Part shown: positions 1 to 20,861 of the stretch, one piece after another
How the letters are laid out: every line of letters begins with the position of its first letter
Position numbering within the stretch: position 1 is the stretch's first letter
Origin: Valencia hispanica
Lineage: Eukaryota; Chordata; Actinopteri; Cyprinodontiformes; Valenciidae
Direction of reading: 5' to 3'
Assembly (NCBI GenBank): GCA_963556495.2
Contig: OY747701.1
Location: 38,474,001-38,538,000 of the forward strand
DNA length: 64,000 bases
The notes under the pieces: model-generated
The model's input: the letters and a program-made list of their open reading frames with translations, nothing else
Told to the model about the DNA's origin: nothing
Database searches by the model: none
Program-made: the position numbers and the translations under genes

Positions 1-848
<848 letters not shown>

Positions 849-3720
849 TTTTTTTTAAACCTTTATTTAACTAGGAAAGTCCCACTGAGATTAAAAACCT
901 CTTTTTCAAGGGAGTCCTGGCCAAGAGGTAGCAAAGGAGTTACAAATTACATACAATTACATACACATCATGAAAAACAATTACAATGTAAAAAGGTCGA
1001 CGCAAGTGCTCTCAATCTGGACTTAAAAGCGTTCAATGAAATAAGTTCAGTTGATTTCCAGTCTTTTTGCAACATGTTCCATGTAGAAGGATCAGAGAGA
1101 ACAAAAGCCCTTTTCACAGTTCTGTACACGCAATTGAAACAGCAAGCAACAAATGATCGTTTGAACGCAAACAGTAAGAACCAACACTACTCCATGTGAT
1201 TAAGTTACAGAAGTAGGAGGGCAGTAGACCAAGCATGGCCTTATAAATAAAAGTATACCAATGACCCAGCCTCCTGGAGGACAAAGAAGGCCATCACAAT
1301 GATGGGTCAAGGCCCTGCAGTTAGTAATAAACCTCAGAGAAGCATGATATACACTGTCAAACTTATGGAGACATTGAGCAGAGGCATTAATGTACAACAG
1401 GTCTCCATAGTCTAAAATAGATATAAATGTTGCATTGACAAGGCACTTTTTTGCCTCAAAAGAAAAACAAATGTATTGCGACATTTATTGCGAAAGAAAA
1501 AGCCCAATTTGAGTTTTTTCACAAGATTGTCTATATGGGGCTTGAAAGTCAGGGAGACATCAAGTAAAATACCAAGGTGTGAAGCACCTCTATGATATTT
1601 CTCTCAAGAGAGACACTAAAGGTATAGTTTGAGGAACCGTTTAAGTGTTTGAAAACAACATTTGTTTGGTCTTTTTAACATTGAGCTGCAGAAATGTGTG
1701 CTGGACCACATCAAAAGCTTTCTGCAGAGATTCTACAGCTTTAGCAGGGTTCAATCCAAAACAGTAAATGATTGTGTCATCAGTGTAAAACGTCTTACAT
1801 TTTGTCCCAATCCATTAATATACATGATGAATAAGAAAGGTCCTAATATTGAACCCTGTTACACCCCCATGTGGAGATTTAAAAATTCAGAACACAGACC
1901 ATCACATTTATTGCACTGAATCATGTCACTCAAATAATTTGTGAACCAGGAAACAACATGATTAGACAGTCCTAAATAAAGAAGCCTATGCCTTAAAATA
2001 GTATGATCCACAGTGTCAAAAGCTTTTGACAGATCAATTAAAAGGGAAGCACAATATTGCTTTTTATCAAGAGCAACACGTTTGTCATTTATCATTTTTG
2101 TGGCTGCAGTGATGGTACTGTGCTTTTTCCTGAAGCCAGATTGCAGATTAGAGAGAAGTTCATTAGAGTACAGGAACTCTTTGAGTTGGTCACAAACAGG
2201 AGATTGAAGAACTGTCAGGAGGGCGATGGTGTGGTGCATGGACCCAAACGCAGAGGCCAGTATAAGGTTAAGGATATTTACTGGAGAGTGCTGCTGGTGG
2301 AGGTGATTATGAAAATTGTGACGGCAGGAGCGGAGAGACAGGACATCAGACGAGCAGGAAGGAGGAAAGCAAGGTAGACACATGAGACATAAATAAGGAT
2401 CCAGTGCTGAGTGAGGGAAAGTGACGGGTTATAAAGGCAGAAGGTAAGGAGGATCAGGTGTGGTTGATGGGAGACACAGGTGAGGAGGATGATTAGGAGA
2501 GGGAGTGAATAGGGCAGCATGACAAGAACTTTTGACAAGACACACAAATTTGATATCGGTCTGTAGTACGTTTAAACAGCTGGATCACCTCCTTTTAATA
2601 AAGGGGTAACAAAAGCAGACTTCCAAATGATTGGAATTTCTTTGTTTTGGATTGAAAGATCAAAAAGAACCATAAGAGGTTGTGCTACATAATTAGCTGT
2701 TATTTTCAAGAAGTAGGGTTCTATCAAGTTTGGTCCGGGGGGTTTCCTGTGATCTAATGCTTTGAAAGCTTTATGCACTTCCTGCACAGTAAAAGGAACA
2801 AAATTAAAAGCTCTCCAGAAGACATTTGAGGTTCTGTGGAGGTAGTCACAGGGGTTGCTCCTGTGGAGTCAAACAAAGAACCAGAAGCTACAAAATGCTT
2901 GTTAAAACTATTTAAGACCTTGGTCTTATCATGGAAAGGGACAAGGTCTTTTAAGAGATATTTTTGGAAGAGCCTGAGGTCTTCTATTAACAGACAGAGA
3001 CTTTATCACCTTCCAAAATTTCTGTGGATTATTGAGGTTTTCTGTTGTGACAGATAAGTAATATTCTGATTTAGCCTTCTTGATAAGAGAAGTAAATGTA
3101 TTTCTTAAATGCCTAAAATTAGTCCAATCAGATGGAGAATCGCTTTCCTGGCTTTGGCCCATGCTCCATTGCGCTGATGGATGGACTCTGACAATTCTGG
3201 AGAAAACCAAGGGTTCTCTCATCCCTTGACTCTGAATTTCATAATAGGAGGATGTTTATTTACCACCTTCATAAAACTTTCCTTGAAATATGCCTAAGCT
3301 AGCTCAACATCTGGCAACAGACTCAACTGTCCCCAATTTAACAAAGATAAATCATGATGATAAGCTTGCTCATTAAATATCTTTAAATTTCTCTTGCAAA
3401 TAATACGAAGATTGCATTTGGAGATTTTAGTGTTCCTGCAAGTAGCAACAACACAGTGATTGTTTAAATCATTGCAAAACACACCCAATGAAGAGAACTT
3501 ATGAACGACATTTGTTAGGACTAAGTCAATCAAAGTAGACTTATCAGGACTCTTTACATTTGGCCTAGTAGGTAGGTTGACCAACTGGCTAAGATTAATA
3601 GAGTCACAGAAGCATTTAAATTAACCAGAAACTGCATTGGTGTCAACATGTTCTAAAAACCAAAACAGATGACATGTTACAGGCTGGAAAAATTGCCGGA
3701 TTATCTGTAGTACTGCTAAC
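849..3720 (-). mobile_element. CR1/L2/Rex1-type LINE, decayed, with 3' tail
   Basis: Minus-strand pieces read in the right order for a non-LTR retrotransposon. The endonuclease C-terminus (KSPDKSTLIDLVLTN, LNNHCVVATCR) lies at 3294-3584, a linker at 2929-3222, RT motifs PPGPNLIEPYFLK and FVTPLLKGGDPAV at 2572-2787, LQSGFRKKHST and DLSKAFDTVDH at 1859-2210, and a box reading FYTDDT near 1776-1790. A 3' region follows to 849, with the TTTATTTAACTAGGAAAGTC tail common in fish LINEs. Several stops and frameshifts make it dead. The N-terminal endonuclease and ORF1 are missing, so it is 5'-truncated; the high-coordinate boundary is approximate. It lies in the same orientation as the host gene and is split by a solo LTR at 2213-2524. 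Confidence 0.85.
2213..2524 (-). mobile_element. Solo LTR inserted in the LINE, 5-bp target duplication
   Basis: A 312-bp segment interrupts the LINE reading frame between SKVL and QSPVCDQLKEF. It begins TGTCAGG and ends CATGACA on the plus strand, so it has TG...CA termini. AGAAC flanks both sides (2208-2212 and 2525-2529). Read on the minus strand it has a TATA-like TTTATAACCC. Removing it with one AGAAC restores a continuous LINE frame. This is the mark of a solo LTR left after recombination between two LTRs. The short length and 5-bp duplication suit a Ty3/gypsy-type element, but the family is inferred and no internal region is present. Confidence 0.75.
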
Positions 3721-4971
3721 TACTGTAAAGTTTAAAGGGAGAAAAAAATAGAAAACAAATAATAATAAAAGAGGTAGCAGTCTAAACTATAAGGACAGCA
3801 AGAATTCAAAAATCTGAAAAGAAATAAAGTAAAAAAAACAGTAAGCAGAAGTTTGGACGTATGTAGGCCAGGTGAAATGCTCGTAGAAGCAATAGAACTT
3901 ACAGTGGGATATACAACCAACAATTTGGCTTCAACTAACTCCAGGAACAACTTTTATAATTTCTGGGCAGTAAAGTGCACTTATCGTCAGTGTAATGTCA
4001 GAGTGCCAATGCCTAAAACTAGAATTAGAGCTCCCTTAAGCTTTAATGCGCCACACTTAGGTTCAAATGGTAGAATATGGGTATGTTTTTCCAGTGTGTT
4101 CACAGTCACATTTTTGGCTTGAGCACTTATCCAGCTCCGGTTGCACAGGTGTGCACACAGATATGCAGTCTGACGACCTCTTAAGCTTTAAACACCTGAG
4201 ATCGCATGTGATGCAGAATGGCACTGGAATGAAGGTACACCCTGCTTGGGTTGTAATGATGAGGTTCTGTGTGTGCTGTAGCCTCCTGCCAAAGAATATT
4301 GCTGTCAGGTGTCACTGGGTGCTACTCATTGTGTGGAAGGATTTTGGCATCCCCCAAACATAAAAGTAGGAGGGGGTGACAGGTGCTACAGTATTAGGGG
4401 ACTTGCTGTTGCAGAGAAAAAGGAAGAAATTAAGATGTGCACATAAATGTGCATTAGCTTATGTGTAAGAAAGTAAGCCTTGTTCTACTTATCCTGGCAT
4501 ACAGGCCCATAATGCATCTCTCATGTCTTTGAAGTGAAATACTTAGGGCTACAAGTAAAGCCTGCTGGACATGATGCCAGTCTCTCACAAGGGTTTACTG
4601 GCAATCCATCTCTTTTAATGATGATAGAAAAGCCACAAGGTTTTAAAGTCTTTAGCATGAGTCATCCAGGGATCAAAGCTCGAAACCTCATAGCAATATG
4701 TTTTTTCAGCCCATGAATCATTTCTTTGAGTTGGCAGGCTTTGTAATTTGTCCGCTAGGTTAGGGGTTCTTAATTTATTCTAAGCCTTTAAAAAGACAAT
4801 TTTTTCCTTAATTATTTGAGCAACCACTGCTTCCCCTCCCACCAAATGAGAGGAAGAAAACAATAATAGCAGGCCTACTTTGAATTCAGGCTTGTTCTAT
4901 CATTAATAAAGCCTTTGGTCAAAATCTGTGGACTTCTCTTAAAATACGTCTTGAAATCAGCTGCAACTTAC
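3721..4971. other. Intron, no feature recognised
   Basis: Remainder of the 4768-bp intron, upstream in transcript terms of the LINE. Only short non-coding open frames are present; nothing matches a family I know. Confidence 0.55.
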
Positions 4972-5181
4972 CCTGGTAGATCAGTCTGAACCCTGGCCTG
5001 TTCTCTGAGTGGTCACTGTAGAAATGGATGATTGTCAGGTGGGTAGTGCTCATCAATGGCAGTGGAATCTGTGAGCCTGTAAATTGACCAATGAGAGCAG
5101 AGCTGTGCTGTGGTCCGGCGCGGACTTCAAGAAAGTCATGGTTGTCCTCTGAGGAGAAGTTTTGGAACTGAATATGGGCTC
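4972..5181 (-). CDS. csmd1: CSMD exon: C-terminal two thirds of a CUB domain
   Basis: Reads G-AHIQFQNFSSEDNHDFLEVR, then IGQFTGSQIPLPLMSTTH, then IHFYSDHSENRPGFRLIYQ. These are the NFSSE...HDFLEV acidic motif, the G.F.G turn and the final H.D.S...GF strand of a CUB fold. 210 nt, acceptor GTCCAG, donor GTAAGT, phase 1 on both sides. It joins the exon at 5673-5789 (117 nt) to make a 327-nt CUB domain, and runs into the Sushi exon at 15-203 as IYQ-A-YQLQNC. NFSS is a likely N-glycosylation site. Confidence 0.93.
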
Positions 5182-6571
<1,390 letters not shown>

Positions 6572-6622
6572 TTATTTCCATCATTAATACATTAATTTTT
6601 TCTTCTGGGTAAATATGAATAC

Positions 6623-7290
6623 AGTTGAAAGTTGATATTTACATACACTAAAAAAAAGAAAAGGAAAAAATAATATTCCTTTTTTTCCCACACTGACTGA
6701 TATTAAATCAGACTAAATTTCTCTTGTTTTCTTACTGACAGAACTGGGGAAGCTTAGTCAGGTTTCTAGGCTACTTTGCTCACACAACAAAAACATTTCA
6801 GATTTAGTTTTTTGGAGTAATGGCATCTTCTTTGCAGAGTGTCTTTTCAGTTAGTGTTGGTGGATTGGCTGTTTAACTGTGGAAAATACTATCTTGCCAG
6901 CTTCAGCTAACATCTGGGTTTATACTTATAATGCACATCAAAAAACATTCCTCTCCGGGACACAAGCACTGTCTGTCTATTGTACTTTCTGAATAGTATG
7001 ATGGTTGGACATTCACATGGGGTTTAAACTTGCATCTAATTGTTTGAATATATTAACATAGCTCCTCCAGGCATCTGGAAGTTGTCCCAGATGTGAAGAG
7101 GTCAAGATTAATTTTCCTGATATGTTGGCTGTTTTGTTTAGATTTTCCCATGTTGTCCCACAAGACACCAGTCTCTTTGGGGTGGTGCCTTAAAATACAT
7201 TAACATGTGTCCCCAACTAATTCAGATGTTGTAAATTAACATATCTCCACAAAAGTTTTCTCTCGTCAGAATTTTAAATGTTTTGCTTCT
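6623..7290 (-). mobile_element. Decayed Tc1/Sleeping-Beauty-like transposon, internally deleted
   Basis: The left end reads TACAGTTGAAAGTTGATATT then TACATACAC, close to the outer inverted repeat of the salmonid-type Tc1 (Sleeping Beauty/Passport) group. Reading the minus strand from about 7200 gives diagnostic 5' parts of that group (GGTGTCTTGTGGGACAACAT, GGGAAAATC, an LDLFTSGTTSRCLE-like helix-turn-helix stretch). It then jumps to a 3' piece near 6750 (CCTGACTAAGCTTCCCCAGT), so the transposase centre is deleted. The right inverted repeat is not recognisable. Nonfunctional; it abuts the next Tc1 at 7323. The family call rests on recalled consensus features. Confidence 0.65.
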
Positions 7291-7322
7291 ATCTATACTG
7301 TATGTGTGTGTGTATATATATA

Positions 7323-8833
7323 TACTGCTAAAAAAATAAAGGGAACACTTAAACAACACAATGTAACTCCAAGTCAATCATAATTCTGTGAAATCAAACT
7401 GTCCACTTAGGAAGCAACAGTGATTGACAATTAATTTCCCATGCTGTTGTGTAAATGGAATAGACAACCGGTGGTAATTGTATGCAATTAGCAAGACACC
7501 CCCAATAAAGGAGGGGTTCTGCAGGTGGTGACCACAGACCAGTTCTCAGTTCCTACGCTTTCTGGCTGATGTTTTGGTCAATTTTGAATGCTGGCAGTGC
7601 TTTAACACTTAGTGGTAGCACGAGACGGAGTCTACGACCCACACAAGTGGCTCAGGTAGCTTATCCAGGATGGCACATCAATGCGAGCTGTGGCAAGAGG
7701 GTTTGCTGTGTCCGTCAGCATAGTGTCCAGAGTATGGAGACGCAACCAGGAGACAGGCCAATACGTCAGGCGACGTGGAGGAGGCCAGAGGAGGGCAACA
7801 ACCCAGCAGGAGGACTGCTACCTCCGCCTTTGTGCAAGAAGGAACTGGAGGAGCACTACCAGAGCCCTGCAAAATGACATCCAGCAGGCCACAAATGTGC
7901 ATGTGTCTGCTCAAACAGTCAGAAACAGACTCCATGAGGGTGGTATGAGGGCCCCACGTCTACAGGTGGGGATTGTGCTTACTGCCCAACACCATGCAGG
8001 ACGTTTGGCATTTGCCAATGAACACCAAGATTGGCAAATTCGCCACTGGCTCCCTGTGCTCTTCACAGATGAGAGCAGGTTCAGATTGAGCACATGTGAC
8101 AGAGTCTGGAGACGCTTTGGAGAACGTTCTGCTACCAGCAACATCCTCCAGCATGACCAGTTTGGCAGTGGGTTAGTAATGGTGTGGGGTGGCACAGCCC
8201 TCCATGTGCTCCCCAGAGGTAGCCTGACTGCCATTAGGTACCAAAATGAGATCCTCAGACCCCTTGTGAGATCATATTCTGGTGCAGTTGGAACTAGGTT
8301 ACTCCTAATGCAAGACAATGCTAGACTTCATGTAGCTGGAATGTGTCAGCAGTTCCTGCAAAAGGCATTGATGCTAGGGACTGGCCCGCCCATTCCCCAG
8401 ACCTGAATCCAATTGAGCACATCAGGGACATCATGTTTTGCTCCATCCACCAGCGCCATGTTGTACCACAGACTGTCCAGGAGTTGGCAGATGCTTTAGT
8501 TCAGGTCTGGGAGGAGATCCCTCAGGAGACCATCCGCCACCTCATCAGGAGCATGCCCAGGCATTTTAGGGAGGTCATACAAGCATGTGGAGGCCACACA
8601 CAAGGAAGAGCCTCATTTTGACTTGTTTTAAGGACATTAAATCAAAGTTGGATCAGCCTGTAAAGTGTTCTTCCACTTTAACTTTGACTGTGACTCCAAA
8701 TGCAGACCTCGTGGGTTGATAAATTTGTTTCCATTGATAATTTTTGTGTGATTTTGTTGTCAGCACATTCAACTATGTAAAGAACAAAGCATTTAATAAG
8801 AATATTTTATTCATTCAGATCTAGGATGTGTTA
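7323..8833 (+). mobile_element. Tc1-like transposon, left end intact, right terminal repeat lost
   Basis: Begins TACTGCTAAAAAAATAAAGG, the usual terminal sequence of a very common fish Tc1 family. It runs through a transposase (7681-8621) to a 3' region ending at ATTCAGATCTAGGATGTGTT. Where the right inverted repeat should follow, the sequence becomes a (TA)n microsatellite, so the right end is missing. Size without it is about 1.5 kb, normal for Tc1. It lies antisense to the host gene, in a CSMD intron. Confidence 0.88.
7681..8621 (+). pseudogene. Tc1-like transposase, frameshifted
   Basis: A DDE transposase. Visible are the N-terminal HTH ([20 protein letters not shown]), a basic GRPR-like segment ([16 protein letters not shown]), first catalytic Asp in LFTDESRFR, second in [10 protein letters not shown] and third acidic residue in SPDLNPIEH. 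The frame breaks near 8370-8400, where LQKALMLG should continue into [10 protein letters not shown]; the remainder reads on in another frame to 8621. The start codon region (near 7620) reads ACG where related copies have ATG, and a short deletion near 7660 shifts the frame. A further in-frame deletion after WGGT removes residues of the catalytic core. Not functional. Confidence 0.88.
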
Positions 8834-8838
8834 TATAT

Positions 8839-8894
<56 letters not shown>

Positions 8895-8926
8895 ATGTGT
8901 GTGTGTGTAGGTGTGTGTGTATGTAT
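8832..8926. repeat. (TA)n then (TG)n microsatellite
   Basis: About 55 bp of alternating TA followed by imperfect TG. It occupies the position of the missing right terminal repeat of the Tc1 element. Confidence 0.95.
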
Positions 8927-9029
8927 CCTTTTACACCATTAACAGTTTAGAAACTGGCATTTTTTTAATTAAAGTCTTTTTTTTCTTCCTTTTTTTACAC
9001 TGTTGGGTATGTATTTGGTTCAAAGAAGG

Positions 9030-9181
9030 TTTAGTAGTGTCGCATTAAAAATGTGTCAGCAACAATAAACTAATAAAGTATTGAATGTATATATACATTC
9101 AAAATGCATTTTCTTTAGGTACTTTATTGGTACTTTATTGGTTTATTGTTTCTGACACATTTTTAACGCGACAATACTAAA
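9030..9181. repeat. Foldback (hairpin) element with nested palindrome
   Basis: The arms 9030-9080 and 9131-9181 are inverted repeats of 51 nt each with 47 matches. The 50-nt spacer contains a perfect 22-nt palindrome at 9081-9102 (TTGAATGTAT and its complement). Transcribed, the whole could fold into a long stem with a second stem in the loop. It lies 45 bp downstream of the 5' splice site of the CSMD exon at 9227. Probably a tiny MITE or a solo pair of terminal repeats; no target duplication was identified. Confidence 0.85.
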
Positions 9182-9202
9182 TGATGCACATTATAAAGGT
9201 CA

Positions 9203-15577
<6,375 letters not shown>

Positions 15578-15580
15578 TTA

Positions 15581-16223
15581 GGGGCTGTTTAAACGACCAC
15601 GTTTTTCAGCAAAACTGAGGTTTTTCTTTCCGATTCGGCCTCTCGTTTACACGACAACGGGAAAACGGGGGGGCGAAAACCCAGTTTTTGGGTAACGGCT
15701 TCCAGAGTGGAGAGTTTTAAAAACGCTGAGGGATTCGTTGTCGTGTGAACGCATGCCGGAGACTTTTGAAAACGATGACGTCACTGCCAGCCGCCTGCGG
15801 CCATGTTGGACTTGCGCACTCCGCCTTTCTACAGAAAAATGACAACAATGGTGGATCCAGGTATGGTGTTACTGCTGATGCAGCTTCTGAAGTTATTTGG
15901 TCTCTGTAAGCAAAACTTAGAGATCATCAGGCTTCTATGCGATCGCCAACGGAAACGCATACAGTACATGTGTCAAATAATCAATACGCCTTTATTTAAG
16001 TGGAGAACTACAAGAAGACCGCCATTGTTAGTTATCATGAAATGTTTCTTTTCTGGGTTGTGAGGGGGAAACCTTGGAACACTGCACACATGGGGCACAC
16101 TGCCATCTAAAGGCCGGGCATAGGACTACATCGTTTTCCATCGTGCGCCCTGTCGTGTAAACGCAGTGCGTTTTCACCCGCATATTCAAACAAAAACGGC
16201 AACGTTGTCGTGTAAATAGCCCC
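15581..16223. mobile_element. PIF/Harbinger-type MITE with TTA target duplication
   Basis: The ends read GGGGCTGTTTAAACGACCAC and, inverted from the right, GGGGCTATTTACACGACAAC. They are good terminal inverted repeats flanked by TTA on both sides (15578-15580, 16224-16226). Three-base TWA duplications and G-rich ends are typical of PIF/Harbinger. The 643-bp interior is GC-richer than its surroundings, repeats motifs such as AAAACG and CGTTGTCGTGTAAA, and contains no transposase, so it is non-autonomous. Confidence 0.82.
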
Positions 16224-16226
16224 TTA

Positions 16227-17295
<1,069 letters not shown>

Positions 17296-17391
17296 CTAAA
17301 AATTAAACAAAGATGATTACTAAACAAAACAAAACAACTAGGGAGTTTACATAAATTCTGCATAACTTGTGTATTAAAGAGTGACATTCTA

Positions 17392-17873
<482 letters not shown>

Positions 17874-18024
17874 CAGTCTGCCCCAGGGCAGCTGTGGCTA
17901 CAACCGTAGCTTGCTTCCACTAGTGTATGAATGTGAGAGTGAATGAATAATGGGGTTGTAAAGCGCTTTGAGGGTCTCGAAAAGCACTATATAAATGCAA
18001 GCCATCATTATCATTATTATCATT
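17874..18024 (+). repeat. LINE/SINE 3'-end repeat (GCTTTGAG...TATATAAATGC)
   Basis: Contains GGCAGCTGTGGCTACAACCG, then TGTAAAGCGCTTTGAG and CACTATATAAATGCAAG, ending in a degenerate ATT/ATC tail. This arrangement is a familiar dispersed 3' end in fish genomes, shared by L2-type LINEs and SINEs that borrow their tails. The 5' part is missing or too decayed to name. Confidence 0.7.
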
Positions 18025-18842
<818 letters not shown>

Positions 18843-20196
18843 TTAATAGGTATATCTCAATCATTTAAATTAATGCATGTTTACTTATTTCATTATTTCA
18901 TTTCAAAAAAGTTACATTCATGTTTCATATGTAGTAGCTTTACACACAAAGTGATTTAATTCAAGGAATTCAAGTCACTAACACCTTTCACAAGGAGTGT
19001 AAGACAAAAAATAGAATTGGTTAAAAAGCAATCTGCTCATAAAAAGTTGTTATAAAGCACAATGGAAAATTGATTTGAAGGAAAAAATGCTAATGAAAAA
19101 TGTCCACAAGCAACATAAATAGCAACAGCCTTAAAAGGATTGCAAAGCAAAATCAGTTCAAGAGTTTGGGGTAGATTTGCAAGATGTGAACTGTGGCCAG
19201 ATCTAGTGCTTCAAGAGTCGCTATACACAGATGTACCCAGGACATCGTACAACATTTTCATATTCTTTGTGTTAAGCCATTGCTGACCCTGAGGCACCTG
19301 GGCTAAATGGAAAAAGGAATGGAATAATCTTGCTTGGTGAATGTGCAAGAGTCCAGTCCTCTTTTCAGTAGGGCTGCCACATTGATTATTTAGATAATCA
19401 TCCCACATTTTTTTGGCGACTAGTTGATTAATCAGATCATGCGTAAATTGTAGCTCATCGACACAAGCATGCAGCTGCTCTAATATAACCATTATTAGCT
19501 TCTAGGCTTGTACTGTTATCTCTGAGTGGTATGTGGTATCTAAAAATATAGACAGTTAAGATGAACTAATTAGAAAATAAAACATTAACATTTGTAGCGT
19601 ACAGCAAACACATAACTTATGTGTGCTAAGGGTAATGAAATCACCTTCCATACTGTTAATGTTATAGCTATCAATACAAGTAATACAGCAACAGAATATC
19701 TTCAGTCAGAAGCTTCCTCAAAACTTACTGTAATACAGACTGCTAGAGGACATCCTTCCTGCCCACAGCCATCTAAAATCTAAAAAGCCAATCTAAAAAT
19801 GGTATTCTGAGAAAACTAGCATTCTTTTCTTTTCAATGTAATACAATTAAAAGCAGCAGTCAATGACAATTAAAATGTGTATACTCGAGTCTTTAGTTTG
19901 TAAAGCTATAACTGCACTTTGACATCTTGTAACAACAGAAGCAGTCTGCTGTCAGTTCCATCTTATGGAACGCTAAGCTGCTCAAAATTAAATTAATATA
20001 TATAACATTATAAGAATAAATATCTACATGAATAAATAAGACAAATATATAATGTGACAATGAAATTGTGAAAAACCTGAATGCATATAAAGTTCTAAGC
20101 TCATTATTATGAAAAAGTTTTCCTTTTACTTTAAAAGTGTATTTATTATTATCAGGAACAATTATTTTACAGCAAATTTTTTCACAGTAAACTATT

Positions 20197-20327
20197 GTTT
20201 CTGCAATGGATTGGCGACCTGTCCAGGGTGTACCCTGCCTCTCGCCGATAATTGCTGGAGATAGGCACCAGCCAAACCCCCTCACTCTGCAACCCTGCAT
20301 AGGATAGATAATGGATGGATAAATTAT
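20197..20327 (+). repeat. Dispersed GGATGGAT-tailed repeat, copy 1
   Basis: Contains ATGGATTGGCGACCTGTCCA, CTGCTGGAGATAGGCACCAG-like sequence and CCCTGCATAGGATAGATAAT, ending in ATGGATGGAT. A second copy lies at 32449-32562. It is a common fish repeat, apparently a LINE 3' end or derived SINE; its parent element is not visible here. Confidence 0.75.
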
Positions 20328-20861
20328 TTTTTAGCCATTTTTATTTAATTTAATCTGTTTTACATGCTCATTGACGGATATTTAAACATTAATCTTTCTG
20401 GATAGCTGTTCTTCTCACTCACTGTGAGCAGCCTGCTAAAGCCAGCAACAACGTACTAAATCAGAGTTGTATGCACTTTGTTCATCTCTGGTTACTCTAA
20501 CAGAGCAAACTGAGAGGAATAATTTATCAGAGGATGACACTTTGAGTCGTATGGATTATATTTTTGAAATGATCAAGGCCCAGCACTCAAGACTTCAGTG
20601 CTGACCAACATAACCATCAGCGTTATTGCTGCTATGTTTTCTGTGTCATCCAGCAAAAAATATGTTTTGGAAAAAAACACATGAAATATATTTTTAAAAA
20701 ATATGGCTTGAAAATAATTTCTGTTATTAGGGAAAAATTACAGTAAAATATTTAATATTAGTAAAACATTTTTAAAGAAAAATGAAAAAGATTTCATAAT
20801 ATAGAGCTTAGAATTTGTATGCATTCATTTTTTTCACAATTTCATTGATTATATTATATAT

